Assembly: GCA_019187485.1 (NCBI GenBank)
Contig: JABAQR010000030.1
Coordinates: 93,451 to 157,450 of the forward strand
From: Lysobacterales bacterium
GTDB taxonomy: Bacteria > Pseudomonadota > Gammaproteobacteria > Xanthomonadales > SZUA-5
DNA: 64,000 nucleotides
Direction: 5' to 3'
Made by a program: the position numbers and the translations under genes. The first letter of the stretch is position 1. Each line of letters begins with the position of its first letter. This document shows positions 8,530-17,676 of this stretch, one piece after another. The notes beneath the pieces are model-generated. The model searched no databases. It was not told the origin of the DNA and saw only the letters and a list, made by a program, of their open reading frames with translations.

Positions 8530-9621
8530 TCAATCGCCGATGCGCACCAACACCAGCGCTTCGCCATCACTGGCACGACCCGACAGGCGCGACAGCGCAT
8601 TGTCGTCGAAGCGCGCGAGTTCGGCGCCGCCCAGCCACAAGCGGCAATCAGCCGGCGCAGCGTCGCGACGGGCCGGGTCGAGCGGGCAGCGCAACTGGTG
8701 GCCGCTCTTGCGGTCATTCAGCACCGCCAGAGAGACGTCGATGCGGTCGGTCTGGTACTCCAGACGCAACGTCAGCGGTGCACGCGTCGAGTTTGGCTCG
8801 AGACTGACCAGCGACCAGCTGCCAGCGAGCGCGGCGCCATCGGCCGGCAGCGCGAAATTCATCCGCTTGAGCGAGATCGGCATCAGTTCCAGTGCATCCA
8901 GAATGCCCTCGCCGCTCGCCTGCGCGTACCAGGCCACCGCGGTCGAACTCGATTGGAACTCGACTCCGAGGGTGCCCACCGGATTCACCGACTGCGCGCC
9001 GCGCGAAACACCCCACAAGGGCTGTCCGCCGATCGACTGCAACAGTTCCCCGTTGAACACCGAACGGCCGAGGGCACCGGCGGCAAGGTACCAGGAGGGC
9101 TGTCCACCGAGCAGGTAGGTATTGGTGGTCAGTGCCAGTGCCTGTCCCTGGTGTTCGATCATCAGACCGAGACCACCGTTTGGCGTACGGAACTCGCCAG
9201 CTTCGTCGGCGGTCCAGAAGCCCGCCTCGGGCCGCACGCGCCGCGACGAGGTGGCGTCGAGATCCAGCAGGCGGAAGCCGAGCAGGGTGCTCTGGCTGGC
9301 ATCGTCGCGCACCGAGAACCGCACCCGGTAGACCCCATCCGGTGCCTGGCCGAAGCCACTCGCCGCTGTCGGATCGACCGTCACCGAGTACTGCGTGATC
9401 GCCTGGCCGCAGATCTGGTCGCGTTGGCGCACGGCGATGTCGATCACGCTACCTTCGACGTACACCGGCAGCAGTTCAGGCGTGCAGGTGTTCGGCCAAG
9501 GGCCACTCACGCGGATTTGCGGCGCATCGCCGGCGAGCAGTTCGATCTGATGCGGCGAGACCCGTGCGGACGCGAGCGCGGGCATTGCGAGCAGGGCCAG
9601 CAGCAGGGTATTGCGGTTCAT
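8530..9621 (-). CDS. Secreted protein of unknown function
   Basis: A 363-residue protein with a clear Sec signal peptide (MNRNTLLLALLAMPALASA) and a mature part rich in beta-strand-like alternation, with paired cysteines (NTCTPELLP; DQICGQAI; LRCPLDPARR; ADCRLWL) that could form disulfides in the periplasm or outside the cell. I recognise no named domain. It is transcribed alone toward the AhpD-like gene (convergent) and divergently from the isocitrate dehydrogenase gene. The ATG at 9621 is supported by the signal peptide. Confidence 0.75.
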   Translation of the reverse strand: MNRNTLLLALLAMPALASARVSPHQIELLAGDAPQIRVSGPWPNTCTPELLPVYVEGSVIDIAVRQRDQICGQAITQYSVTVDPTAASGFGQAPDGVYRVRFSVRDDASQSTLLGFRLLDLDATSSRRVRPEAGFWTADEAGEFRTPNGGLGLMIEHQGQALALTTNTYLLGGQPSWYLAAGALGRSVFNGELLQSIGGQPLWGVSRGAQSVNPVGTLGVEFQSSSTAVAWYAQASGEGILDALELMPISLKRMNFALPADGAALAGSWSLVSLEPNSTRAPLTLRLEYQTDRIDVSLAVLNDRKSGHQLRCPLDPARRDAAPADCRLWLGGAELARFDDNALSRLSGRASDGEALVLVRIGD

Positions 9622-9740
9622 GGCGGGCCTCGATTTGTCCTGGAAAGCGCGGCTCCCCCGACCCTGGTCGAGTTGCCGCTGCCAACCCTCCGGTCTAGTT
9701 TACGCGCAGCGCCGATCCGGCGGAAGTCACAATCCTTGGC

Positions 9741-10760
9741 ATGCCCATGAACAAGACCATCACGATCCTGCGCGGCGACGGTATCGGCCCGGAAATCACC
9801 GATGCGACCCTGCGGGTACTCGAAGCCCTGGGTTGCGGCCTGGTGTTCGAGTTCGCGCACGCGGGCGTGTCCGCGCTCGAGGAGCAGGGATCGTTGCTGC
9901 CGACGACCACGCTGGAGTCGATCACGCGCAACCGCGTGGCCCTGAAAGGCCCGCTGACGACGCCGATCGGCGAGGGGTTCTCCTCGCTGAATGTCGATCT
10001 GCGCCGGCGCTTCGACTTGTACGCCAACGTCAGGCCGGCGCTGTCTTTCCCGAACACGCGTTCGCGCTATCAGGACATCGATCTGCTGATCGTGCGCGAG
10101 AACACCGAGGGCGCCTACCGCAGCGAGGGCCAGACACTGTCGGCGGACGGCGAGACCGCACAATCGGTCATTCAGGTCACCCGGCGCGGCTCCGAGCGCA
10201 TCGCCCGCTACGCCTGCGATCTCGCCGCGCGCACCGGACGCAAGCGCATCACCATCGTGCACAAGGCGAACATCCTGAAGACCACTTCGGGCCTGTTCCT
10301 GAAGACTGCGCGTCGGATCGCGGCAGAGTATCCGGAAATGCAAGTCAAGGAGATGATCGTCGACAATGCCTGCATGCAACTGGTGACAAACCCGCACCAG
10401 TTCGACGTGATCGTCACCACCAATCTGTTCGGCGACATCCTCTCCGACTTGTGCGCTGGTCTCGTTGGCGGGCTCGGGCTGGCGCCGGGTGCGAACATCG
10501 GCAGTGATGCCGCGATCTTCGAGGCGGTGCATGGCTCGGCACCCGACATCGCCGGCAAGGGCATCGCCAACCCGACTGCGCTGCTGCTGGCGGCGGCGAT
10601 GATGCTCGATCACCTCGCCTTGCCCGAGGCTGCGCAAAGATTGCGCGCTGCGGTCCGTGCCACCCTGGAAGCGAAGGACCGCCTCACCGGCGACCTCGGC
10701 GGCAGCGCCGGCACCGAGGCCTTCGCGGATGCCGTGGTGGAGCGCGTGCGCGGCTCGTAG
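9741..10760 (+). CDS. NAD-type isocitrate dehydrogenase (isocitrate/isopropylmalate dehydrogenase family)
   Basis: Oxidatively decarboxylates isocitrate to 2-oxoglutarate (or a homologous beta-hydroxyacid). The 339-residue, single-domain-type enzyme has ILRGDGIGPEIT at the N-terminus, YANVRPALSFP, VRENTEGAYRSEGQ, the KANILK segment, the metal-binding DNACMQLV, TTNLFGDILSDLCAGLVGG, and VHGSAPDIAGKGIANP. Short length and the NVRP motif fit the NAD-dependent isocitrate dehydrogenases common in Lysobacterales rather than the larger NADP enzyme; 3-isopropylmalate dehydrogenase is less likely because no leu genes adjoin. ATG 9747 is a possible alternative start. Confidence 0.85.
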   Translation: MPMNKTITILRGDGIGPEITDATLRVLEALGCGLVFEFAHAGVSALEEQGSLLPTTTLESITRNRVALKGPLTTPIGEGFSSLNVDLRRRFDLYANVRPALSFPNTRSRYQDIDLLIVRENTEGAYRSEGQTLSADGETAQSVIQVTRRGSERIARYACDLAARTGRKRITIVHKANILKTTSGLFLKTARRIAAEYPEMQVKEMIVDNACMQLVTNPHQFDVIVTTNLFGDILSDLCAGLVGGLGLAPGANIGSDAAIFEAVHGSAPDIAGKGIANPTALLLAAAMMLDHLALPEAAQRLRAAVRATLEAKDRLTGDLGGSAGTEAFADAVVERVRGS

Positions 10761-10909
10761 GAGCGGCGCGTGCGGGGCCTGGTGGTCGGTTTCCGGTCGT
10801 CGCGCCTGCACGGTCCCCACTGGCGCACGGGATCCGGCCGCATTCTGAGGCTGCTGGTTCCACCGTGGCTCGACAGGGCCACTCCGTGGCCGGCGTTCGG
10901 TCATGCCAT

Positions 10910-11317
10910 TCAGGTGACGCAGGCCTCGGCCTGCAAGGCCGTGTCGGCACGGTGGCGGAAACGGCAGACCAGGCCGTCGGCGCCGAAGCGCCACAGGTGG
11001 ACTTCGTCTTCCTCGACGACGCGCCTGCCGGTCGCCAGCACCACGAACTCGATGTCGAGCACCACCACCACCAGATCATCGCCGTCGGCGAGGAAGTGCT
11101 TCGGTGCGAAACGCTGGATGCGCAGGCTCCGCGCAAGCTCGCTGAAGAAAGTCGCCGCGCCGTCGCGTCCGCGGCGCGGTTGCAGCCATGGAACCACGTT
11201 GCCGGGCGTCGCGCCGTATTCCCAGTCGACGTCGGGACTGAGTCGATCGAGGATCGCCGGAATATTGCCGCTGCCGAAGGCAGCGTAGATGGCGTGGACC
11301 CTGGCGAGCGCGGACAT
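10910..11317 (-). CDS. SnoaL-like/NTF2-fold protein
   Basis: A 135-residue protein with the cone-shaped NTF2-like pattern: N-terminal helix VHAIYAAFGSGNIPAILDRL, then SPDVDWEYGATPG, GRDGAATFFSELARSL, and a C-terminal sheet (DDLVVVVLDIEFVVLATGR, VEEDEVHLWRFGADGLVCRFRH read as separate strands). This resembles ketosteroid-isomerase-type or nuclear-transport-factor-2-like proteins that act on small polar metabolites. Substrate unknown. It is convergent with the isocitrate dehydrogenase gene and appears monocistronic. Confidence 0.78.
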   Translation of the reverse strand: MSALARVHAIYAAFGSGNIPAILDRLSPDVDWEYGATPGNVVPWLQPRRGRDGAATFFSELARSLRIQRFAPKHFLADGDDLVVVVLDIEFVVLATGRRVVEEDEVHLWRFGADGLVCRFRHRADTALQAEACVT

Positions 11318-11431
11318 GCGGTTTCCCCGGATGGAATACCGCCGCTACGCGCATCGGATGCGCGCCGGATGCAGCGACATCACATTTTTGGGCCTGTTGT
11401 GCCGTCGCGAGGAGGATTCCGATGGGAGGTC

Positions 11432-11953
11432 TTGCCGAGTAAATCGCCAGCCGGGTCGACCAAGGTCTGGTCGCATCTCGGTGCAATGCTGGCTCTCGGT
11501 GTGGCCGGCGCCACCATGGCGCAATCGACGCGGCTCGTCGCCCACGCCGTCGGTGCACCGACGACTGCCGCCAGCGGGGTGTTGTACGGGGTAGGGCAGC
11601 CGACGCCGTCGCGGATCACGCCGCAGCGGCAATCAGGTGTTCTTCTGGCACCGGGACAGTCGGCAACGCTTCTGGTCTCGCGCCAGGTCGGTGGTCCCAC
11701 CACGGGTGCGACGGGATGATCCTTCGCTCCGTCGATCAGTGCAGACGAGCGCTGGGTCGCCTTCAGTTCGGTCGCGCCCGAGCTGGTCGCCATCGCGGTC
11801 ACCGGCGGCATCTCGAACGTCTATTTGTGGGATCGACTTGCCGCGACGTCGATTCTGGTCTCGCATCTGTCGGCCGCACCGACCACGGGCGGGAGCGGTC
11901 CTTCGCGCGCGGGCACCTGGATCCGCGAGACCGCCGGGTGGACACCCGTATGA
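11432..11953 (+). pseudogene. Frameshifted, truncated beta-propeller (PD40/WD40-like) exoprotein gene
   Basis: The first frame begins near 11432 (TTG with GGGAGG upstream) and gives a signal-like segment LGAMLALGVAGATMAQS followed by RLVAHAVGAPTTAASG, LLAPGQSATLLVSRQVGGP and a stop at 11717-11719. Immediately after, in another frame, comes SISADERWVAFSSVAPELV, ISNVYLWDRLAATSILVSH and SAAPTTGGSG, ending at 11953. These are the repeating units of TolB-type propeller exoproteins (sequence pattern SADxRWVAFSS ... VYLWDR ... LVSH) that usually have many repeats. Only two or three repeats survive and a frameshift separates them, so this is a decayed remnant. Confidence 0.7.
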
Positions 11954-12133
11954 AGATCGCGTCGACACGGAGCGTCATCACTTCGTCACCACATTCGTAT
12001 CGGACCGACACGACAAGGCCCTGGATCCGGGGCACCGTCGACCATGCCGGGGTGTGTTGCGACCATCGATTCCGCGCTCAGGCGACACCGAAGTACCACC
12101 CAACATCGACAAATGAGACAAGCGAGGGAGCCA

Positions 12134-13336
12134 ATGAACAAGTTAACCACTCTGGCCGTTGCGGTCGCGCTGAGCCTGTCGGGTTCGCTATGTGCCGCCC
12201 AGAGCCACGCCGCAGACCGTTCGTACGATCCGGCAACAAGCGATGCCAAGTCGGCGCAGAGTTCGAGCGACCGGAGCATCTGGCTCGGTGACGACGAGCA
12301 TTCCTGGGTGTCCGCAGGCGACGTCGGAGCGACGTCGGATGATTTGGCCGCCGCTGTGGAGGCACTGGTCGATCAACTGACCGACGACGAGCTGGTCATC
12401 GAAGTTCAGCGCGACCAGGCAGGCAACAACTGGGCGGTGGTGCTGGGTGGCTATTGCGAAACCGAATCCAGTTGTGTCCAGTACACGCGCATGGTGAGCC
12501 TGGAGGAGCAAGTCTCCGGAGCGGACATCGCCGGCGATTCCGGTGCAGCGGCCAAGCAGACCGGTCAGCCGCAGCACTTCAAGCTGAGCGTCGTACCCAC
12601 GGCGCTGCCTTCGGTGGACATGGCCAATGTCGTCGTCCAGGCGCAAGTCGAGCCTTTCCGTGGCAATCAGCCCAGTCTGGCTGGCGATGCCGATGTTCGG
12701 CGGGTACAGCAGGGGCTGGTCGCCAAGGGCATCAGCACGACGGTGGATGGATGGTACGGCGACGGCACCACGGCGGCCTACGCGACCTGGCAACGCCGCC
12801 TCGGTTACACGGGTCTGGACGCCTCGGGAATTCCCGGACCCGGTTCATTGGCATCGCTGGGGCAGAATCGCTTCGTCCTCACCAACAAGATCATCGTCGG
12901 AGCACGTACGGAGTTCTCCGGCAAGCGGGTCAATGCGCGCACCCGCTCGATGCTGTCCGAGGCGCAGCGGTTGTTCGGTCGCACCATCGCCATCACCCAG
13001 GGTTCCTACAATGCGGGGGGTGTCGGCGCTTCGGCCGGTACGCACGACGGTGGCGGCGTGATCGATCTCAGCGTTTCGGCATTGAGCACCACGCAGCGCT
13101 GGCAGCTCGTGAAGGCACTGCGCAGGGTCGGTTTCGCCGCGTGGTGGCGGACTCCCGCGCAGGGCAACTGGAATGACCATATTCACGCCGTCGCGATCGG
13201 CGATACCGACATGTCTTTGTCGGCGCGCAACCAGGTGGCCGATTACTACGTCGGCAAGAACGGCCTGGCGAATCACGAGGCGGACAACACGCCCTCGGCC
13301 TATCGCGTGGCATTCACCTGGTGGGAGAAGTACTGA
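12134..13336 (+). CDS. Secreted peptidoglycan-binding, M15-like peptidase
   Basis: A 400-residue exported protein that probably binds and cleaves cell-wall peptide. Start ATG 12134 is preceded by GAGGGAG and begins a signal peptide (LAVAVALSLSGSLCAAQSHA). Residues about 190-260 are a peptidoglycan-binding-like domain (DVRRVQQGLVAKGIS, VDGWYGDGTTAAYATWQRR). The C-terminal domain has the elements of a D-Ala-D-Ala carboxypeptidase fold: RTIAITQGSYNAGG, THDGGGVIDLSV and NWNDHIHAVAIG, providing the histidine and aspartate metal ligands of the M15 group. The middle part (DELVIEVQRDQAG...) is unassigned. It may act as a bacteriolytic enzyme, as predatory relatives in this order use; that is inference. 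Confidence 0.8.
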   Translation: MNKLTTLAVAVALSLSGSLCAAQSHAADRSYDPATSDAKSAQSSSDRSIWLGDDEHSWVSAGDVGATSDDLAAAVEALVDQLTDDELVIEVQRDQAGNNWAVVLGGYCETESSCVQYTRMVSLEEQVSGADIAGDSGAAAKQTGQPQHFKLSVVPTALPSVDMANVVVQAQVEPFRGNQPSLAGDADVRRVQQGLVAKGISTTVDGWYGDGTTAAYATWQRRLGYTGLDASGIPGPGSLASLGQNRFVLTNKIIVGARTEFSGKRVNARTRSMLSEAQRLFGRTIAITQGSYNAGGVGASAGTHDGGGVIDLSVSALSTTQRWQLVKALRRVGFAAWWRTPAQGNWNDHIHAVAIGDTDMSLSARNQVADYYVGKNGLANHEADNTPSAYRVAFTWWEKY

Positions 13337-13874
13337 GCTTCTACCAGGCGGCCCGATCCGCGCGGGATGAAACGCCGGCCATGGATGGCCGGTTCGCAAA
13401 TCGAGTGCGCAAGCGCTTGATTTGGCGAAGTCGATTCCAGACATGCGCCGGACTCGGCGCGGGCTGGCGAGTTCGGGATGGACTCATCCAGACCGGTTTC
13501 TTCCTGACCCCGGGTTGGTTCGTTTGCCTCAATGCACGTCGCGACGGCGAGCAGATTGCACCGTCATTCGGGCGACGATGGATCCCGTATCGGGCCAGCG
13601 GTCGACATCACCGGAAAAGCGCACGACGTTTTCCCGGATGAGCGCCAGTTACTCCCCAAGGCTCAATCCAGGCGCAGTTCCGACACGTCCTAGTCCGGTC
13701 AGCTTACGACGTCGTGCGGTCGCGCGCGCCACTTTCGGCTTCAGAGGAAAGGCGCCCGCCAGCCGGCCGGTCGGGGAGGGCGATCGGCAAACTTTGGCTG
13801 GCGGGCATTGAACTCGGGTTGGCGCGATCCCTGCGCCCGGATCGACGCGTGGCGCCGATCCGTGTGGCTGCGGA
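13337..13874. other. Intergenic region holding a dispersed repeat
   Basis: 538 bases between convergent genes. 13396-13508 is a second copy of the element at 6421-6537. The remainder contains no frame with a plausible start or composition; the open minus-strand frames are shadows of the phasin's low-complexity tail. Confidence 0.55.
13396..13508. repeat. Dispersed intergenic repeat, copy 2
   Basis: Aligns with 6421-6537 over its whole length in the same orientation, including CGAGTGCGCAAGCG at the left and CCAGACCGGTTTCTTCCTGA at the right. Like copy 1 it lies next to, not inside, protein genes. Confidence 0.6.
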
Positions 13875-14561
13875 TTACTCTGCAGCCTTGCCTTCTTCGG
13901 CGGCCGGCGCGACGGACTTCTTCGCGAGCGCCTTGCGTGGCTTGGCGGCCGGCCTGGCCGGCGCTTCGTCCTTCGCGACTGGTTTGGTTTCGGCTTTTGC
14001 GGCGGGTTTGACTTCGGCCTTCGCAGCGGGTCTTTTTGCGGTTGGCCGGACCGGCTTGGACGCTGCAGCGGCCTTCGCAGGGGCCGCCTTGGTGGCTGGC
14101 TTCTTGGCCTTCGCCTGGGCACGGTTGCCGGCGTCGAGCGCGCGCACCGCACGACTCAGTTCGTCGACCCGCTTCGCCAGTTGCTCCAGTTCCTCGCGGC
14201 CGGGGATGCCGAGCCCGGCGAGCGCCTTGGACACGCGGTTCTCGAAGACCTGCTCCAGACGATCCCAGGTGTCCGTCGCCCGTTCCTTGACCTGCGATAC
14301 CGACTTCTCGACCATGCCACGCACTTCCTCGACCTTGCTGCCGGTCAGCTTGCGCGTCGCCTTTTCCAGCGCCGAGCCTTCCTTGACCAGCGTTTCGTAG
14401 AGCTTGCCGCTCTGCTCCTGCGCCTTCGCGAAGGCGCCGAGACCGGCCAGCCAGATCTGCTCGGCCTGCTCCATGATGGCCTTGGCGGTGTTCTTCAGCG
14501 TGTTGTCGCTGCCGGCGTCGGCAATCTTGGCCTTCAGCTTGGAACCCTTCGACGTCTTCAT
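13875..14561 (-). CDS. PhaF/PhaI-type phasin (polyhydroxyalkanoate granule protein)
   Basis: Coats intracellular PHA granules and can tether them to the nucleoid. The 228-residue protein has an N-terminal amphipathic phasin domain (IMEQAEQIWLAGLGAFAKAQ; LYETLVKEGSALEK; VEKSVSQVKERATDTWDRL), a leucine/valine heptad segment (LEQLAKRVDELSRAVRAL), and a C-terminal lysine/alanine/proline-rich tail with AAKPA-type repeats like histone H1, the PhaF layout. The ATG at 14561 has AGAGGAC upstream; upstream in-frame codons lack an RBS. A second PHA-granule regulator-like gene lies at 18380-18658. No PHA synthase is in the window. Confidence 0.88.
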   Translation of the reverse strand: MKTSKGSKLKAKIADAGSDNTLKNTAKAIMEQAEQIWLAGLGAFAKAQEQSGKLYETLVKEGSALEKATRKLTGSKVEEVRGMVEKSVSQVKERATDTWDRLEQVFENRVSKALAGLGIPGREELEQLAKRVDELSRAVRALDAGNRAQAKAKKPATKAAPAKAAAASKPVRPTAKRPAAKAEVKPAAKAETKPVAKDEAPARPAAKPRKALAKKSVAPAAEEGKAAE

Positions 14562-14795
14562 GATGTCCTCTGCGTCAGTGCAGCCCCGTCCCGCGCCGGA
14601 CGGGTCCGACGCGCTGTTGTGAGCGTGCATGCTGCGGTTCGCAGCTAGAATATTCACACTATGCAAAATGTCGAAAAGGCCCGTCTTGACGCGGTTTTTC
14701 GAGCATTCGCACAAGTCCGTGGCGGCTATCGCGCAGATCGGCAGATGGCCGGATCCGGCGGCGCCGGGTGTGCCCGGCGCGAACCGCGGCGGGCT

Positions 14796-16088
14796 TCAGT
14801 CCACACCCTGGCGGGCGCCTTCGAGATCGTCACGCGAGCGGGACGGCAGGCTGCGGCGCTGGCGATCGAGCACGCGTTCGAGTTCGTGCAGCGCGCGGTG
14901 CAGGCGCGACAGCACCGTGGAGTTCGGTGGCCGGGTGCCTTCCAGGCCGTCCCAGACGGTGCGCTGGGCATCGTCGAGGATGTCGTCGCGCAGCTTCAGG
15001 CCGTGACGCTCGAGCACCGGCGACAGCAGTTCGCGGCGGTTGCGCAGGTCAGCCAGGGTGGTCTGGTAGGCGTGCTCACAGAGGTGGCGGCGGCTGCTGA
15101 AGCTGAACACGTTGGTGAAGAACATCTCGGCGTCGTCCGGGTCCGGCTGGAACAGCACCAGGTCCGAATGGTCGTAGCTTTTGTCGTACTTGCCGAAGCC
15201 GACGCGCATGCGCGAATACAGCATGGCGCGAATGGTCTGGCTCATCACCCGCGGCAGGCCGCCGTCGACCAGGCTGCCCGGCGGTTCGTCGCCGCGGTCG
15301 CGCAGCGCCGAGGCGTCGAAGGGCACCAGCGGGTTCAGCGCCAGCAACAGATCGAGGTCTTCGTCGAGCGCGACCGACGCATGCAGCGTACGTTGCAGCG
15401 CACCGTCGACGTAGTGGCGGCCGCCGATCTCGACGGGTGGGTAGAAGCCCGGCAGCGCCGAGGAGGCCTGAACCGCCTTGCTGATCGGCACGTTCGGGGC
15501 TTCGGTCGAACCGAAGCGCACCGCGTGGCCGGTGTCGAGGTCGACCGCGATCACGTACAGCGGGCGGTCGAGGGCGCGAAAGTCGTTGCTGCGGCCGGGC
15601 GCGTCGAAAATGCCGCGCAGGTAGCGCTCGATGCCCTCGTTGTCGAACAGGCCGGTCGGGATCGCGGCACCGAGGCGGCCCAGCGATTCGCTCCAGCCGA
15701 CCGCGCCGGGACTCGTGATCAGGTCGACCAGCCACTCGCCGACGATCTTCGGCAGCGAGCCCAGCCGTCGGATGTACTCGAAGAAAGCCGGTCTCAGGAA
15801 CATCTCCGGACGGAACTGGTGTTCCGGCGATTCCTCGGTGATGAACATCCGGCACATCTCGTCGCTGCCGACGCGATTGGCGAGGCCGGCGGCGAGAAAG
15901 GCGCCGGAGCTGACGCCGACGTAGACGTCGAGCCGGGTCAGGTCGAGGCCCTCGACCGCTTCGTCGAGTGCGCGCAACGCGCCCATCTCGTAGATGCCGC
16001 CGACCGGCCCGCCGCCGGCCACCGCCAGGCCGATGCGATGGCGGTGCCGCGGCGAACGGACCCGACGCGCTTCCTGCAAATGCAGCAT
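14796..16088 (-). CDS. Patatin-like phospholipase
   Basis: Patatin-family acyl hydrolase, 430 residues, using a Ser-Asp dyad. The oxyanion loop is AVAGGGPVGGIYEMGAL, the nucleophile elbow is VGVSSGAFLA (GxSxG), and the catalytic aspartate lies in YVDGAL. The C-terminal third (SFSSRRHLCEHAYQTTLADL, LKLRDDILDDAQRTVWDGLE) is a helical extension seen in proteobacterial patatins of this length. The ATG at 16088 is chosen because it leads directly into the patatin core. Its position between two PHA-granule genes fits the known association of patatin-like proteins with PHA granules or lipid turnover; the true substrate is not evident. Confidence 0.86.
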   Translation of the reverse strand: MLHLQEARRVRSPRHRHRIGLAVAGGGPVGGIYEMGALRALDEAVEGLDLTRLDVYVGVSSGAFLAAGLANRVGSDEMCRMFITEESPEHQFRPEMFLRPAFFEYIRRLGSLPKIVGEWLVDLITSPGAVGWSESLGRLGAAIPTGLFDNEGIERYLRGIFDAPGRSNDFRALDRPLYVIAVDLDTGHAVRFGSTEAPNVPISKAVQASSALPGFYPPVEIGGRHYVDGALQRTLHASVALDEDLDLLLALNPLVPFDASALRDRGDEPPGSLVDGGLPRVMSQTIRAMLYSRMRVGFGKYDKSYDHSDLVLFQPDPDDAEMFFTNVFSFSSRRHLCEHAYQTTLADLRNRRELLSPVLERHGLKLRDDILDDAQRTVWDGLEGTRPPNSTVLSRLHRALHELERVLDRQRRSLPSRSRDDLEGARQGVD

Positions 16089-16252
16089 CCGTGCATTCCC
16101 GTAGTGAAAACCGGCCGATTGTAGTGGCCGTCGGTTCGAAATCGCGCTCGGTAGCGGAGGTTGTTTACCGTTCGTCGGGGGCGCTCTCGCGCGAGTTCGC
16201 GTGCTTGCTCGATTCGCGGCCGGCAGACTGCCGCGCACACTTGGAGACCTGC

Positions 16253-17200
16253 GTGGACCTGCACCTGCCCCCTGCCGCTGAACGCCCCACGCTGCGTCTG
16301 GTGCTGCGCACGGTGCTGCTGCTGCAAGTTCTGCTCGCTGGCGGCCTGGCGGCCTGGTGGATGCGCCAGGGGTGGGCGCCACTGCCGGTGGTTGCCGTTG
16401 CGGCCTCGTTGCTGCTGGGCTGGATGTGGTTCCTGGCGGCTGGCGGCTTCCTGCTGAAGTGGCTGGCGGGCGACTGGCCGCGCGCGGTGCGCGGTCGTCA
16501 CTGGCCGCGCACGCTGTGGGTCGAGGGCTTGTGGATGCTGCGGCTGTTCGTGTTCGACATGGCCTGGCGTGCGTCACCGCGTCACCTGGCGGGCGATGCG
16601 CGCCGGCCGCCGGTGCTGCTGGTGCATGGCTTCCTGTGCAACGGCGCGGTCTGGCATCCCTTCGCGCGCTCGCTGCGCGCCGCTGGGTGGAATCACGTTG
16701 CGCTCAGCCTGGAGCCCACCTATCGCGATTTCCGGCGCCAGTTGGAGGTGCTCGACGATGCGGTGCGGGCGCTGGCCGCGGCCAGCGGACAGGCGTGCGT
16801 GCTGCTGGTCGGGCACAGCATGGGAGGATTGCTGGTCCGCGCCTACGCGCGGCGCGCGCCACAACGCTGCGTCGGCCTGCTGATGGTGGCGGCGCCACAT
16901 CATGGCACGGCGGTCGGCGATCTCATTCACGGACTCGAACATGGCCCGCCGTCGCCGCGCTGTCGCTGGCTGCGGCAGATGAATCAGGAGGACGGTGAAC
17001 GCGTCGTGCCGCCGGCCTTGAATCTGTGGAGCGCCGACGACAACATCGTGCTGCCCGCACGCAGTTCGCAGTTGCGCCAGGTGGCGGAACGTGGGCTGCA
17101 CGGTCACGGCCACATGGCCCTGATCGCCACCCCCGCGGCCTGTGGCGCGCTCGTCCGGGCCCTCGACGAGATTTCGACCGAACTGGAGCGGCCAGCATGA
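16253..17200 (+). CDS. Membrane-anchored alpha/beta-hydrolase (lipase-like)
   Basis: 315-residue protein with two N-terminal membrane segments (LVLRTVLLLQVLLAGGLAAW and LPVVAVAASLLLGWMWFLA) followed by an alpha/beta-hydrolase domain. The oxyanion-hole loop is LLVHGFLCNGAVW, the nucleophile elbow LVGHSMGGLLV, and the catalytic histidine is in GHGHMALI. The wording VAAPHHGTAVGD is typical of triacylglycerol-lipase-like members. Start GTG 16253 has GGAG at 16243-16246. Its stop overlaps the start of the peroxiredoxin gene, so the two and the following gene form an operon. Confidence 0.85.
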   Translation: MDLHLPPAAERPTLRLVLRTVLLLQVLLAGGLAAWWMRQGWAPLPVVAVAASLLLGWMWFLAAGGFLLKWLAGDWPRAVRGRHWPRTLWVEGLWMLRLFVFDMAWRASPRHLAGDARRPPVLLVHGFLCNGAVWHPFARSLRAAGWNHVALSLEPTYRDFRRQLEVLDDAVRALAAASGQACVLLVGHSMGGLLVRAYARRAPQRCVGLLMVAAPHHGTAVGDLIHGLEHGPPSPRCRWLRQMNQEDGERVVPPALNLWSADDNIVLPARSSQLRQVAERGLHGHGHMALIATPAACGALVRALDEISTELERPA

Positions 17201-17676
17201 TTGCAGTGGGAGACCGTGCCCCCGATTTCGATCTGGAGGCGGACAACGGCAGTCGCTTCAAGCTCTCCTTGCAACGCGGGCGGCGCGTGCTGCTGGTGTT
17301 CTACCCGGGCGACGAGACCCCGGTGTGCACCGCGCAGCTGTGCGAGTACCGCGACGGCTTCGAGGACTATCGGGAACTCGGCGTGGACGTGGTCGGCATC
17401 AGCCGCGACGACGCCGAGAGTCACCGCAAGTTCAAGGCGCGGCGCAGCCTGCCTTTCAAACTGCTGAGCGACAGCGATCTGGCGGTCGCCCGGCGCTACG
17501 GCGCGGCCGGGCTGCTCGGAATGAAGCGTGCAGTGTTCCTGGTCGACGAGGATGGGCTGGTACGCTACGCGCACGTCGAGGCGGTGGCCCTGTTCCGACG
17601 CCGCCACGAGGAGCTGATCGAGGTTGTGCGCAAGCTTGGCAGGCCCGCCGTCCAGCGTCCCGCCGACGCACGATGA
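17197..17676 (+). CDS. bcp: Peroxiredoxin, Bcp/PrxQ-like
   Basis: Thiol peroxidase of the AhpC/TSA superfamily, 159 residues. The peroxidatic cysteine is in YPGDETPVCTAQLCEYRD, the PrxQ/Bcp pattern with a second cysteine five residues later that can serve as the resolving cysteine. The N-terminal GDRAPDFDLEADNG and the C-terminal KRAVFLVDEDGLVRYAHVE strands are standard. Start ATG overlaps the hydrolase stop (ATGA) and its own stop overlaps the next ATG. Reduces hydroperoxides in the cytosol, probably with thioredoxin. Confidence 0.92.
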   Translation: MIAVGDRAPDFDLEADNGSRFKLSLQRGRRVLLVFYPGDETPVCTAQLCEYRDGFEDYRELGVDVVGISRDDAESHRKFKARRSLPFKLLSDSDLAVARRYGAAGLLGMKRAVFLVDEDGLVRYAHVEAVALFRRRHEELIEVVRKLGRPAVQRPADAR

